Source: Agelas oroides (taxonomy: Eukaryota; Porifera; Demospongiae; Agelasida; Agelasidae). Taken from it: 64,000 bases of DNA. Below, in pieces: positions 34,751-46,735 of this stretch; position 1 is the stretch's first letter; every line of letters starts with the position of its first letter. Under the pieces are notes generated by a model. That model saw nothing but the letters and a program-made list of their open reading frames with translations, did not search any database and was not told the origin of the DNA. The DNA is taken from positions 18,919,824 to 18,983,823 of the forward strand of contig OX422184.1 in assembly GCA_949130485.1 (NCBI GenBank), given 5' to 3'. The position numbers and the translations under genes were made by a program.

Positions 34751-34998
34751 CCAAGTAAATAGTAAGTTGTTCCCATACATACTTTTGTGTATTTGAGACT
34801 CCAAAAACTTGTAATAATTAAGCAGTGTGACCTGGCTAGGTTGTGCAGCACTCACCTTGCATCCCCCTATTTTATTAGACTATGGATGGTGCATGCTTCA
34901 AAACCTTCTGTAGGCCTTATGTCCAGACTTTCACCCAGCTTTTGTTACTTGATATGCCAGGAGGGCCTTGTAAAACTGGTTATGTACAGTGACATATC

Positions 34999-35582
34999 TC
35001 TAGCCTCATTCCCAGGCTCTCCCCGCTAAGGAGGGGGAAAGCCTGGTACATTTTATCACGTTAAGGGTAGGCACAAGGTAGACATGACTTGATTGTGCGT
35101 GGGCATGCACGGAATCCAGCCCACATAGTTTGGAGCTTGTGATTGAGGCAAGTACATGTGTAGCTACGATGGCAAAAACACACTGGCTATAGTAGCCGTA
35201 AATCGCAAGGTAGACCGGTGTAGTAGATTCTCAGAGTGTCAGACACGGCACCTGACAGGCTGAATGGCAAGAAATTTCGTGATTGTTGTGTGTTATAAGC
35301 GTCTTTGTTGTTTGAGCTGTCACCGCTGAGTCAAGATATCGACTAGTTCTATGTGGACAACTATATATAGCTGACTGCAAAGATGAAGATAACACATAAA
35401 AGCCATATTTACCGGAAAGAAGACTGTAGTAGTCTTGAAAACGCTTGTGCTTGAACGTGTGTGGGCGCCCAGCTTAGTCCACCCCTGCATAATTAAGTCA
35501 TGCCTACCCTTGACGTCATGCATGTGATAAAATGTGCCAGGCTTGCTCCCTCCTTAGCAGGGAGAGCCTGGGAACGAGGCTA
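34999..35582. mobile_element. Long fold-back element, ~90-bp arms
   Basis: Left arm tagcctcattcccaggctct through cctggtacattttatcac, and the right arm inverted, ending cctgggaacgaggcta. Shares its ends with the TAGYCTCG family but carries about 400 bp of unique centre. The flanks do not match. Confidence 0.65.
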
Positions 35583-35905
35583 GCTGTTAGGCACACTTCG
35601 CTGTAAGGTACTCAGTTCCTTCCTGTGGAGATGTAAGTGTATGCACTTAACAATGTGTGAGTATGGAAACTGTAATAGGGTGCAGTAGCAATACACTTAA
35701 CTCTCCTTTGGTTGGTGTGCAGCTAGGTCCTCCCTGCAGTCAAAAACTATTCTAACCATTACCAAGGAGACTTTGCACATGCATGAACAGTGTGTGTCAG
35801 GTGCTCCCTCCAATTTTTGAGTGCCTGGGAACAAGGCTGGGTACAATATAGCCTCGTTCCCAGGCCATGTGTTGTTCACACATGGAGCCCCTCTATAGCA
35901 GACAT

Positions 35906-36154
35906 CAAGAGCGCATAAGAACGGGCGGCTAGAGTAAGAGCGTGTAACTACGTAAATTTGAAACCAGTCGGAATTATTGAACCGTACTAAAAATAGTAAC
36001 ATGTCTACGCGTAGCTGCGCGTAGACATCAGCCGTTGTTGCTAAGCATGTGCCGGGTGTTCTATTTTTAGTAAGTTCAATAATTTTGACCGGACTGTGGG
36101 CTTCTATTGGAGTTACACGCTCTTACTCTAGCCGCCTGTTCTTATGTGCTCTTG
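35906..36154. mobile_element. Fold-back MITE, AAGAGCGCATAAGAAC family, copy 2
   Basis: Ends aagagcgcataagaacgggc and the inverse. Counted from aagagc, the 9-bp flanks are gcagacatc and gcagacacc (8 of 9). Confidence 0.85.
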
Positions 36155-36184
36155 CAGACACCATTTGGAACCAACATTTTGTCT

Positions 36185-36580
36185 CTTATAACGAGGTGTC
36201 CCTAACTGAGTTAGGGACACCTCGTTATAAGAAAAAATATATATATATACTTATAACGAGGTGTCCCTAACTCAGCGGCTTCTGGTATACTTCCGTGAGT
36301 AACAGCGCTAATCTAATGTCAAGTTGTTAGCTCCAGCAGCGTGATGGACAATATTGCTGAAAAGGTCGACAAGTGTCCACTAAATCGGGGTCGTTAAGTA
36401 ATGTTTGCATACGATTGGGGGCGCGAAAGCTGTCTATTATACGGAGTAGCGGGGTGTCCGCTGTTCAGGGGTTGCTTAAGTATTGAAGTGAATGGAAGAA
36501 CAGTCGGGACTTTCAGAATTGCCCGTTATATTGTGGGTGTCCGCTGTTGAGGGATGTCCGTTAAGCGGGGTTCCACTGTA
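36185..36580. mobile_element. Palindrome and Tc1/pogo-like right end
   Basis: ataacgaggtgtccctaact occurs at about 36189, inverted at about 36209-36229, and again at about 36250. The block ends gtccgttaagcggggttcca then ctgta, resembling the end of a pogo/Tc1-like element. The left end was not located. Confidence 0.45.
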
Positions 36581-36964
36581 TACTAGTTGCATGCCCTCTT
36601 GCCACCATTCGTAGCGTGGCGAGGCTTTGATGATAAACCTTTGCAGGAAAAGTCATCTAGCCAAAACTGGACCAGCCAGAGTGGCAACACTGCCACTGAT
36701 GCTTTGCAATATATAATGATGTGTTTTAATCTTGCTTCTGTTCACTTCTCTCTGTAGGGAGACTGCTTCCGTCTTTGATGAATAACCAGTGCCCACAGGC
36801 TTTGCATTGAATTGTTGTATACTAGTATACTAGTTTGCATTACTGCTGAACTTCTGATACCCACAACAGCACACTATCTTATACAATAGATCTCACTCTA
36901 CTGTCTATGCTTATACAAATAGGTGGATTTTTGTTTGGTTTTTGTTTTGCTTGTATTGATGTAG

Positions 36965-37034
36965 TAGCCTCATTCCCAGGCTCCTGTAACATTAATAACT
37001 GAAAAGCTGGGGGAGGAGGCTGGGAACAAGGCTA
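36965..37034. mobile_element. Fold-back MITE, TAGYCTCG family
   Basis: tagcctcattcccaggctcc and inverse ggctgggaacaaggcta. The 9-bp flanks ttgatgtag and tttatgtgg match at 7 of 9. Confidence 0.75.
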
Positions 37035-37848
37035 TTTATGTGGTTCATGTGTGAATGTGTGATCAATTTGGGGTCAACTTTGAGCGGACGAAAAGACCCG
37101 AAGAATGGCCAGAACAACTTCTTTCTGAGGATGAGAATTGAGCTAACAATCTACTGTCAGTATGCAAAATTTTGACTTGAATGCAGCTGGCGAAACGCTG
37201 TTGGAGAGGACGTACAGTTTACACACTGTTTTTTAGCTGTGATTCGTAGGAGCTGTACGAGATCGGCGATGGTATCAACTATGAGGTGGGTAGCAAAATT
37301 GTACCTGGTTTGTTGGACTGTAGAAAGCTGCCTTCATATGCCCTGCGTGTAAAGCAGCAGTAAGTGGCGCCACCACCGAGATATAGTACATCACAGTCGC
37401 ACGAAGAATCTCGCTCATTTCAGGCGTTCGTTTGGTGACTCAAAAACGAGTGGGCGTGGCTAAATTAAAATTGGCGGAAGTTGTACGCTAGCGAAACGGC
37501 TGAATCATATACTGCAGATTCCAAGGTATAATTATATTGTTTTCAACTGTCTGGTAAACTATATTAGAGTATGGTGTCATAAAATACTGTAATATGATTG
37601 GTCAGTGCCTGGATTCTAAATCTCATAGAATCCTGTCTGGCTACTTAGAATCCAAGCCCAGAAGGTTTGATGTTCAAAAGAATATTGGTTACATGTAACA
37701 ACTCAACAAGTATAATAACAACAAAAATTATTGTTTACATAATATATAGGGAGTAGTTTAACAACAACATACTATTGTTTACATAATACATGTTTACATT
37801 ACAGAGAACATGCAGGTGTACAAGTAGAACATGTAGGTGTACAGGTAG

Positions 37849-39313
37849 CTAGGTACGGGAGTTAATATTGATGGTGACAGATGAGCATGAATGGAAAGCA
37901 AATGATGCCGGGATGGTTGTAGATGCGGTGTTTGAGAGTTCAAAAGTAGAAGTGTGGCCCTGAACTGGAACAAGTTGAGAGGATTGAGGTTGTTCGGGAG
38001 GGATGGAGTGTTGAACGCAGATCCTCTTTGCACTAAGGATGTCCGACACTTGTTGACGCTGGGTTTCAGATGTCCTTTTGTAAGTACGAACACCTTCTGT
38101 ACTGCAGTGTCCAGTAGTCTCCATGACCAACTGCTCGTCAATCCCCGAGTCATACAGTCTTGTTGCAGCAGTGACCCGGAGAGAATGATTGGTTTTGTAC
38201 CCTGGTATTCCAGCTGACTTGCAGAGGCGAGCAACTGTGGTGCCAAGTTTATGGTATCCAAGTGGCCGGCTGGAATACCAGCAGGTATCAGATGGATTTT
38301 GTAGAGGCATCAAGTAGAAGGAGTCTGCTGGACGATCCGCTGGACATCGGGTCATGTACAACTTGTACAGCCTCACAAAGCATCTGTTGGGGTCATCAAG
38401 GTTTTCGTGGTGGTATACGACTTTGGGCTTCATTTTTCTCCCCTTCAAACCACCAGGACGATTCTTTGAAATGTCCTCCCTGTACACCAGATACGCTCTC
38501 TCTCCTGGTTTTTCGACTAGCTCGATCTGTGGTGGAGTAAATCTGAGTTGGCGGTGTTCCTTGCCACTGCGAAGAGCAAAATTCAGACCATTCATGAAAA
38601 TGATGGTGTCCAGCAGAACCTGAGGAGTGTGGTCACCAAGCAATCCCTTCTGCCACAAGATCTCCTCTTCTTGCATGGTGAGTGGCTCAGCTTGCTTCCT
38701 CTTAGTACCTTTTCCGGCAGCTTGGAGACGTTTCATCTCCGCGTCTAGTGAGCGACGGAAGTCTGGCAAATTCATGATCTTTAAAGAAGTCGATAGCGGG
38801 TTGACCATTCCATCGCAAATGGCGCATTATGCCACAGCAAATGTGGTGTAGACTGTCTGGGGTAAACTCAGAACCATCTTTTTTGCGCAACTCCAGAATG
38901 AAGTAGGAAAGCCATTGCTGCAACTCGGTTGGCTGTAGTTCCGTTAGCTGGGGGATGGAGACTCCGAAATTGCTCTGCCTATGCTGGCACCATTCTTCCC
39001 ACAGTCTAACGCAGTATTGAGTGTCCTGCTGTGTTTTCTTGGGTACTGCAGACACCCTTGCGTCCGCTATCTCCTGCTGCGTCTTCGGTGCAGCAAAAAG
39101 TCTGTTGCTGTTGGTTGTAGCTGGTGTAGGGGTGGGGCTCGTTAGTGGGCGTGGTGGTTCATATTTGCTCGTGACTGGGCGTGGTTGCTGTCGCTCAAAC
39201 GATTCGATGGCGGCAAGGAGAATGCGATCGATATCGTCGGGTTCGTCGGCTTCGTCGCTGTTGTCGTGGCACCATTCCAGTACTGAGTCGCTCAAAAGGT
39301 CTGCGAGATCCAT
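37849..39313 (-). pseudogene. Crypton tyrosine recombinase, one frameshift from intact
   Basis: ORF1 39313-38702 starts MDLADLLSDSVLEWCHDNSD and includes the SAM-like region around YCVRLWEEWCQHRQS. ORF2 38808-37849 carries the catalytic domain. Numbered in ORF2, R80 (NFALRSGKEH), H208-S-L-R211, H234 (TTGH) and the nucleophile Y243 (RTYKR) are all present. This is the Crypton/DUF3504 pattern, also found in domesticated vertebrate proteins such as the ZMYM, QRICH1 and KCTD1 groups. Near 38762-38764 one extra base displaces the frame; the protein reads coherently on either side. Only this lesion was seen, so the copy is young. No polyadenylation signal or termini could be fixed. Confidence 0.85.
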
Positions 39314-39406
39314 GGTTTTTCGGTTCAGTTCTGATTTTGCGTTGTTTCTATGGTTTTTCGTTCGGTTTTTTATAGGCGTTGTTATAGTTTACATACTCTA
39401 AATAAG

Positions 39407-39546
39407 TTAGATTCGTCGGCCAATGGAATCTACGGGATTTAGAAGGCCTCAGGGCCCTTAGTAGCGTCCTCGCTACGCTCGGAACGCTACAGCCCCGGGC
39501 CCTTCGGCCTTCTAAATCCCGTAGATTCCATGGCCTCCGAATCTAA
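39407..39546. repeat. 140-bp palindrome next to the Crypton
   Basis: gttagattcgtcggccaatg pairs with catggcctccgaatctaac; the arms include ggaatctacgggatttagaa. The centre is GC-rich (cctcgctacgctcggaacg). It may be a Crypton end or an independent fold-back element. Confidence 0.8.
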
Positions 39547-40132
39547 CTATTATATAGAGGCTTACACAAACTGATACAGTGGCACACCAAAACTGTACTC
39601 TTGCACGATTAGCCATAACCGTGATTATTATTATAGCTCTGCTTTGTGACACAAAGCCCAGTTAGCCCATGCACTCAACTATGCATCTGTGCTGTCACAA
39701 ACTGTACAATAGCACAGTAGCTAGTAGCTAGCTAGTCAATGTATAATTCCATCTCATTGTGCATGCTTGTTATAATCATACAATGTAATGCATGTGTATA
39801 CACTATCTAGCCTTTTACCCAGGCCGATCATTAATAAACGGCCTGGGTACGAGGTTAGTGTACACACAGTCATGAGAGAGCTCAAGGTTGCTCAGAGTGA
39901 AGTACCAGTAACTTTAGTCCAGGCTTTCCAACTTCAGATTTGTCTTGCAGCTTTGGAGACTGATCTAGAACAGACATCCTAGTTTACACTAATAAGCAAA
40001 GCTCATTATCAGTGGCAGATACAGTAATCCACATGTACAATTGTTTCATCTTATGTAAAAAGTGACTAAACAATGTACATGATTGTAAATTCAGATAATG
40101 GTGATTTTTGGAAGTCTAAATATTATGAGACA
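39547..40132. other. No gene; one small fold-back MITE at about 39811-39857
   Basis: tagccttttacccaggccga and inverse ggcctgggtacgaggtta form a short hairpin. Nothing else is supported. Confidence 0.45.
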
Positions 40133-41218
40133 TCACATGTACTGCTCCATATTCTGTGATGAGTTCTCTAACAAGTTTGTCCTTGCACCATGGTCAGAGA
40201 AGAAGTCATCTTCACTTGAAGGTCTGTGAGCTTTTGGTAGACTGTTTTCAGAACCCTGATTGCTGTCCCAAAAACCTGTCATTGTTAGCAGCACACAGAA
40301 TAATAATACAGTAGTCTGAATCCATGTGACATAATGTCTGAATCCATGTGCTGGAGTCATCATTTCAGTGATGTCTATGGTCCTAGTTTGTGACTAAGAT
40401 CACATGTAGGATGTTTTTGAGTTTGGAAATTACTTATACCATATGTCAGGGTGAGTTCTTGCTCACATGTACAATCACAACCTTCCAAATGCTATAGGGT
40501 GTGGCTTGTGACTAGTCTTAGCACCAGACCAAAAACCAACCTGAGCATAGATCACTTTCAGTAGATGCTGAATAAAGTCAGAGGACGAGACTAACTAAAG
40601 TTATGATTTGAACCATCTAGACTTCACTGCTCAAACAGACATAAGAATAATGACAGTTTGGCCCATATTAGTCGCAATGGTCGATTAGAGTGAAGGAAAT
40701 TGATAGAAGGAGTACTGTGTCTTAGGATTTAATGAATAGGCTCTGAGCGATATAGTCTTACACGTACTTATGTGGTTATAGTGAATAGACTAGATGTTGA
40801 GCTCATGAGATGTTAGTTTACATACCTGTGTGCTGCTCTGCATTAAATGTGGAGTCCACTTCCATGTCTGCAGATGCAGTAAAACTTGCACTTTCCTCCT
40901 CTCCTAGACCCATTCTGTGAGCCTGTGTATGTGAAGGTGTATCACACAAGCAATGATCTAGTTAAACCAAGGCCATGTACAAGGGCAAAATGTGTTTTTC
41001 AACCTTTTCCTATGCGGCCTGAGTATATGAAGCTAGCAATGATCAAAACTTTCAATTTAAACACAAGCATTGTCTGATTTGTTTCTCAGTGAGGGGGGGG
41101 GGGAGGGGGGGGAATTGTGGCTGGGGGGGGGGGGGGGGGGGGGGAATTCCAGCCCCCCCCCCCAGCCTCGTCCCCAGGCTCTCTCCTCAAAAACAGGGAG
41201 AGCCTGGGGACGAGGCTA

Positions 41219-41252
<34 letters not shown>

Positions 41253-44200
41253 GAAACCCTGACAAGAATTATTTGATTTGTTTCTCAGTGAGTCAGATCC
41301 CCAGCTTCCTGTCACTTGCAAGCTGGGTGTGAGTCTGAAAACAAGGCTAAGTAGAGCAAGTGTGAGCGATCCCCACACTGGTGAGTTGAATGGGGGATTT
41401 CCCTGATATGAATATGTAAGTTCTTATACATTGTACATCCAGTGGACAAACGCGTGCAGTGTAAGGACATGATCCTACAACACGTGGTTGAAAACTGCAC
41501 CGTCTGTGACTCCTGATATGCAGAAAGTCTTCAGTTCATTTGGTTTTGAGTTGTTTGTTGTGAAAATACATAGTAGATACTCCAAGTACGTACTTCATGC
41601 CAAAGTGATCACCAGGTTAAGAAAACAGGCTACGGCACAGAGGGGAATTAGAGAGGGCTCAACGTGCACCGGAGACAGCCCAGCGAGCAAAAGCAACAAT
41701 TTACACTTACCTCATCAGTCAGCCAGTCAACCTTGAGTAACTTTGAGCCCAACATGGCTACCGTTAGTGTTTTGCAAACCAGGAATCATAACCAGTGTAA
41801 AACTCTTCGATCTTGAAGAAATGCTTTGGCCTCAAGGACCTGGACTATGCATAGCTAAGATGGCAGACATTCAACTGCAAATGTCAAGTGCAATTTGTGT
41901 TGACTGTCTTATTCACACATACATACATGTAGATCTGTCCATGTATGTTACAATGAGTTTGCAGTGTATATATACACACACGTTCATCCCTTGCTCACGC
42001 TTGCCCCTTCAATGTCCTGCAGTCTGGAGTAATATTAGTGTGCTGCTCAACTGTTGGCTTGTGGACTACAAGCAACAGGCTAAGAATGACATGTACATGT
42101 GTAGTTAGTTCTTAACGTCTGTTTCTGGAGTAAAATATAATTTTAAATTAGCACATTTTCACTATGGTATGCTTAGATGCTCATGAATAACTAGCTGTGA
42201 TCTGTCTGAAGGTGGGAAGCTTTAAACACCTGGCTTAGAGCAAGCTAGTGCGAGCAATTTAGTGACAAAAAAATGCCCATTGAGATTTCCTTCATTATGG
42301 CAATCTGTATGCAGTTGCAAAAACCTCCTTTACCAACAGTGTCTACACTGAGTCACAGCATAATATTCATCTGTACAGACTGACCTTTCTTCTCCCTCTG
42401 TTGTCTGCTGCGTCCTCGGCTGATTTTGTCCAATTAGCACTTCTACAACTCTGCTCCTGCTCAATTTGAGAATGGACAAAAAGTGATGATTGTAAATGTA
42501 TCATGCCCAGTCACATTTTGTATTGTGCATTGTGCATTCACCATACTGCATTGATAAGACCACTATTTGTTGCACAACAAGTTGTGGATCTGCTTCTGTA
42601 GCCAGTATTGCTATTATTGTGTACACAGAACAAGTTTACTGATCTCATAATGCAATGGCAAGTATCACGTTCACAGGAAGTCAATTTTTTTTTGTGGTCA
42701 ACAAATAGTGCTATAGATAAATGTCAATTAAGCATCCTACTTCCAGATCCAGAGGGTAAGAGCGCGATCAAGAGTTAGCTGTATAGCGGACCTTTCACTT
42801 GAGAGAAGCAGCTTCTTTTATCTTTCATCACTAATGATAAAGATTTGATGTAGCACTTACTAGCACACAGATGCACTAAACACAGATGCCGACTCTTGCC
42901 CTCCGGAAGTGAAGGCACGTCCAGTGAAAACCATCTATAATGGTATTTGTCTCCTGCCTACACAAAGTTTAGGGAAAGCCCCTGATGAGAAACTGACATG
43001 TAACAAATTGTGGTCTAATGGTAGTACATGTATAGTCTATATGTTGACCTGGTCAGGTAACTCCATTTCTTTGGCTTCCATGATTTCTCTCCGGAGCCGC
43101 TCTCTTCTGGAGAGACGAGTGTGAGCACGCTTTTGTAGCTCCTGTAGGGCACACAGTAGTACACATAATGTTAACTGTAATGATGGAAGCCTTATCCAGT
43201 AGGATCTACGTAACTTATGTACATGTATACTTATAACTAACTGACCGACTGACCAACCAACTGACTGACTAACCTTCTTCCTCTCTCTTGCCTCCCTCTG
43301 TTTCTCTTCCAACATCTCAGTGGTCAGCTTGGGAGCAGAATCCAGCTTCTGAATGTACATGCACATAAAGTGGGCCATTATACAATATACTGGTGAACCA
43401 CTGTATGTGAACACTTAAAAAAATGTGAACCACAAAATTTGTCTTCATTTATAACGTGCCCTCAGAGAATTACATCTGCGGGGCTACATTAGGAAAGTCC
43501 CTAACAAATGCTGTGAGAGAAAAGGACACACTTTTATGCTGAAAATTAGTGCTTCCCAGCTGCTGCAAATGTCATTTGTTTACTTAGCAACCAAACATGG
43601 GTCATGTCTCCAACTTGGGAAAGTGTGATCATTGTGGAGTAATAATGTGCTGCAAAAATGCCATTATCTACTTTACTTCGCTGCTGTGGAAAAATAGCGA
43701 TCTTTTTACTACATCGACACCAACTTTTGAAACACCTTTGCACGATAATTCTATTGTTCTGCTAACAATAAAGTGCCGTTACAACATGCAGCTATTCGCA
43801 TGTAGTCCGAGAAAGAGAGCTCCACCTTCTGCTCCACCTAAATTTGACAAATGTTGGTTGCGTCCCACCTGCGTTGCTGTAGCAACCACATACTGGGCAC
43901 TTCGCATTGACCAATCAGATTAGTATTACATTTTTTTCACACTTCACTGTAAAAAAAAGTGTAATACTAACCTGATTGGTCAATAATTGTGGTACATGTA
44001 TTTCAAAACAATACCACACTTTTGATAGAGGCTTCTTATATAGCAACTCTGATAGCTATAGTCATTACACCAATAGCATCATTAACTTTAAGCTGCTCTG
44101 GGACTGACACTAGTACAAGCTATTCTTGTGAAAACCCTGAAGTCTGCACATGAATGCATTAATAGCAGTTTATTAGGGCTAGATGGTCAGGTGACATAAT

Positions 44201-46063
44201 TGAGACTACACAGCAGGTAACGGAGACCCCTCACTGTTAGTCTTCTTGGTGGAGGTGCCCTGGGAGCAGTGGTCCCCTCCGGACTCATGCACACCTCAAA
44301 TGATACAGACGGAAGTAGGGACTCCTTTGAAGGAGTGCTTTTTGAGACACGTGCCTGTGAGAGTAGGAAGAAAGGAGTAACGTTCTGAATTGGACTAAAT
44401 GGAGTGTTTGTAATGGAAACTTAGTGTATAGTGAAAAACAGGCATTTACATGATCAGTATCTATATATGTACATGTATATATACGGTAGTTATTGTACAT
44501 AGCCTCGTTTCAAGGCCCTACGCAGCTTTCCGTTGCTTGAAGTACGGAAAACCAAAGAGGGCCGTACTGTACGAAAGCGACGGCAGCTGGTCAGGGACCT
44601 GGGAACATTATTGTACAAGCATGAGGGCGATGTTGGATATTGCCTGAGACCTGAGTAGTGAGTACCATAATTAAAAATGAACTTGTTCAGATTTTAACTT
44701 TTTGCAGTTCACTGTGTCTTGTTCTTGTAGTACAACTACAAATAATTTAGTATAGCATGATTATAAGCTTAGCAAGTTTTCACTGCCAAAATCAACGTTA
44801 GAGGTCTAGTAGACTCTCACTAATCCAAACACCCAAAATAATGACATTCATGGCTATTTTGCTGTGTATGAAATAGAAACTGCAATGAACTTGCAACTAC
44901 TTCCACTCAAAACTATTATTTCACTGGTTTGAATATTTTTTCGTTTACTGTTGGTACAAAACTGTTCGGATCAGCGAGGGGCTACTGTATTGTGTCTATA
45001 GACTACACTAGATATCACAGGGCTGTCCACTCATATCTCACATGTAATACCGGGGTGGGGGGTGGGGGAGGGGTAGATACAAATGACTTTGCTTAGTATG
45101 ATGTGAAGCGCTACTTTGATCTACACACACAATTAGCCACACAAGTACATTTGAAACTGTGTACCTGTATCTTCATACAATGGATGTACTTGTGTATATA
45201 CAATTTATACAGACATCCACGTCTGTACAAATTGTGGATGTCTGTACAAATTGTAGACACAAGTACATATGATATCATGTGCACCATAGTGCTGTTCATT
45301 CTTGCACTAAAACATTCTTCTTTTTGAAGCAGGGGCGGATCTACCAAGAAGAACGGATCTACCAAGAAGAACAGATCTACCAAGAAGAACAGATCTACCA
45401 AGAAGAACGGATCTACCAAGAAGAACGGATCTACCAAGAAGAACAGATCTACCAAGAAGAACGGATCTACCAAGAAGAACAGATCTACCAGGGTTGGCCT
45501 GAAAGCAATGAAGTTGGAGAAGCACATTTCACGCTGAACGTGGAAGAATGTTAATAGAGGAACGGCTCTCATGGCAATTCTCTGCGTTCAGAACTTTAAC
45601 TGAAGTAACCTATGACTTCTATATCCATAAACTGGGCAGCTACTTTTGGATTATCGCTGTGCGATTTCAAGTGCTTCAGGGGGCGGAACATTAGCGACCC
45701 AAAGGGAGGGGGTACTATAGGCCCTATCCTAGATCTGCTACTGGTCAGAAGTTATGTTCATTTTCCTTTTAAGGAGACTGCTGGTCTCTAGCATTTGCAG
45801 CTGATGTGTCACAGACCGTCCTTGTTTCCAGGCCTTCTCTGGCTTCAGGTTTTGGTTTTGATCACTTGCAGTATGCAAAACTGGAGCCGGAGAAGGCCTT
45901 GGAACAATGACAGGATATCTCATCTCTTTTTTGAATAAGTTACTTTTTGACAATCCCTAATCACCATTCCCCCTCCCCCCTCCTCCCTCAACACTCACCT
46001 GCTTGTGCACCCGTTCTTCTGCAGCAGTAGATCCCACTGGAGGACTACTATGTTGTGGAGAGC
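40133..46063 (-). CDS. Coiled-coil protein of unknown function, six exons seen (duplication copy 2)
   Basis: Minus exons: A 46063-45999, B about 43344-43274, C about 43142-43050, D 42456-42385, E 40922-40826, F 40275-40133 ending at TGA. All have GT-AG sites and compatible phases. A reads SPQHSSPPVGSTAAEERVHK, B is KLDSAPKLTTEMLEEKQREA onward, C is ELQKRAHTRLSRRERLRREI onward, and E and F are acidic/Ser-rich, ending SSQNMEQYM. B and C form a charged coiled coil. The 5' exons lie beyond 46063 and were not found. The shape suggests a cytoskeletal or centrosomal-type protein, but no family is recognised. A decayed paralogue is in duplication copy 1. Confidence 0.6.
40959..41035. mobile_element. 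Fold-back MITE, allelic to 18172-18234
   Basis: The arms are degraded compared with copy 1, but the 9-bp flanks gcaatgatc (40950-40958 and 41036-41044) are identical. Confidence 0.8.
41089..41247. repeat. G and C homopolymers with a fold-back MITE between
   Basis: Runs of G (41092-41142) and C (41152-41163, 41220-41247) surround a TAGYCTCG-family hairpin at about 41164-41219 (agcctcgtccccaggctctc and inverse). Homopolymer lengths may be unreliable in assembly. Confidence 0.75.
43907..43983. repeat. Hairpin, ~30-bp arms
   Basis: gaccaatcagattagtatta pairs with taatactaacctgattggtc. It lies in the block present only in duplication copy 2. Confidence 0.85.
45335..45492 (+). repeat. 18-bp minisatellite, expanded in copy 2
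   Basis: About nine units of cggatctaccaagaagaa (variant cagatc). Copy 1 has a single unit at about 21876-21899. The period is a multiple of three, so frames stay open on both strands. Confidence 0.9.
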
Positions 46064-46221
46064 CTGTACACATTTAGAAGATGGAAACCGTCTTACTACC
46101 TACGTACCAGTACAATACCCTATCAGTGAACAGTAATCCAAAGTACTCTTACACCACCATGCATCTACACATATGTGATATGCCAAACGTGCATGAGATA
46201 GCAGTCCCTATCTCCCGGTCA

Positions 46222-46272
46222 CCCCAACACAGCTGATGAGGCCTGGCATCAGCTGAAATGTGTCCTGTGCTA
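46222..46272 (+). ncRNA. Hammerhead-ribozyme-like motif (copy 2)
   Basis: CACAG, CTGATGA (46233-46239), a short stem-loop, GAAA (46255-46258), a minimal helix III, GTC (46262-46264), then CTGTG. The CACAG/CTGTG pairing gives a perfect 5-bp helix I. Followed by a tail (aaggagatatggttctttaa) shared with 29150 and 60050. Confidence 0.55.
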
Positions 46273-46735
46273 GGCCTATTTTTTAAGGAGATATGGTTCT
46301 TTAATTGTTCATTCATACAGGTATATCTGTGCATGTGTTAGTGGTACATGTGTTAGCCTCTCCTCTTGAGCTACATACCCAATGTCATATGTTTGAGCAG
46401 CCAGGGGCTTTCCCTTCAGCAACCTACAGCACAGTCTACATACATGTACAAATGTAGTAAAACCTCCCCAGACCTCATCCAGCGTGTACATGTATATTGC
46501 TTCCAGTATAACGCATGGGATACTGAAAGCGATCAGCGCTGGGGTTGGTTTTGGGTCTGGGACTGAGACTAGTAAGGGAAGTGCTACATATGTAATAATT
46601 ACCGAGACTACATGTAAGTATAACCCTACTCAGTGAATTGTGACTCAAAATGTGCCATGAGTCTCTAGGGTGTATGGAATTTGTACCTTGAGTAATAGTT
46701 AGCTAATCTACTATATACACCCATGAAAACTATAA

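Larger units (their letters stand above)
34372..37502. mobile_element. Possible 3.1 kb transposon bounded by a 17-bp inverted repeat
   Basis: cagccgtttcgccagcg at 34372-34388 and cgctagcgaaacggctg at 37486-37502 are inverted with one mismatch. The minus frame 34750-34445 inside is coding-like but unassigned. Younger MITEs have inserted between the ends. There is no transposase motif, so this is a hypothesis. Confidence 0.3.
40139..46735 (+). repeat. Segmental duplication, copy 2
   Basis: Collinear with 17283-22880. It carries extra blocks at about 42590-43525 (exons B and C) and 43690-44312. It lacks the elements at 18352 and 21509, and has an expanded 18-bp minisatellite. Separation from copy 1 is about 17 kb. 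Confidence 0.9.

Noticed and set aside
34372-34860. Several overlapping minus frames
   Set aside because: Only one of three frames has balanced composition; the others (Arg/Pro-rich and Ser/Leu-rich) are shadows.
38750-38800. Programmed frameshift between the Crypton ORFs
   Set aside because: TTTAAAG nearby is not in the phase needed for -1 slippage, and a single-base indel explains the join.
41070-41276. Gly/Pro-rich frame
   Set aside because: Encoded by G and C homopolymers around a MITE.
42970-42995. Another CTGATGAG as hammerhead core
   Set aside because: GAAA follows directly with no stem and no flanking helix; the same goes for 7366 and 49018.
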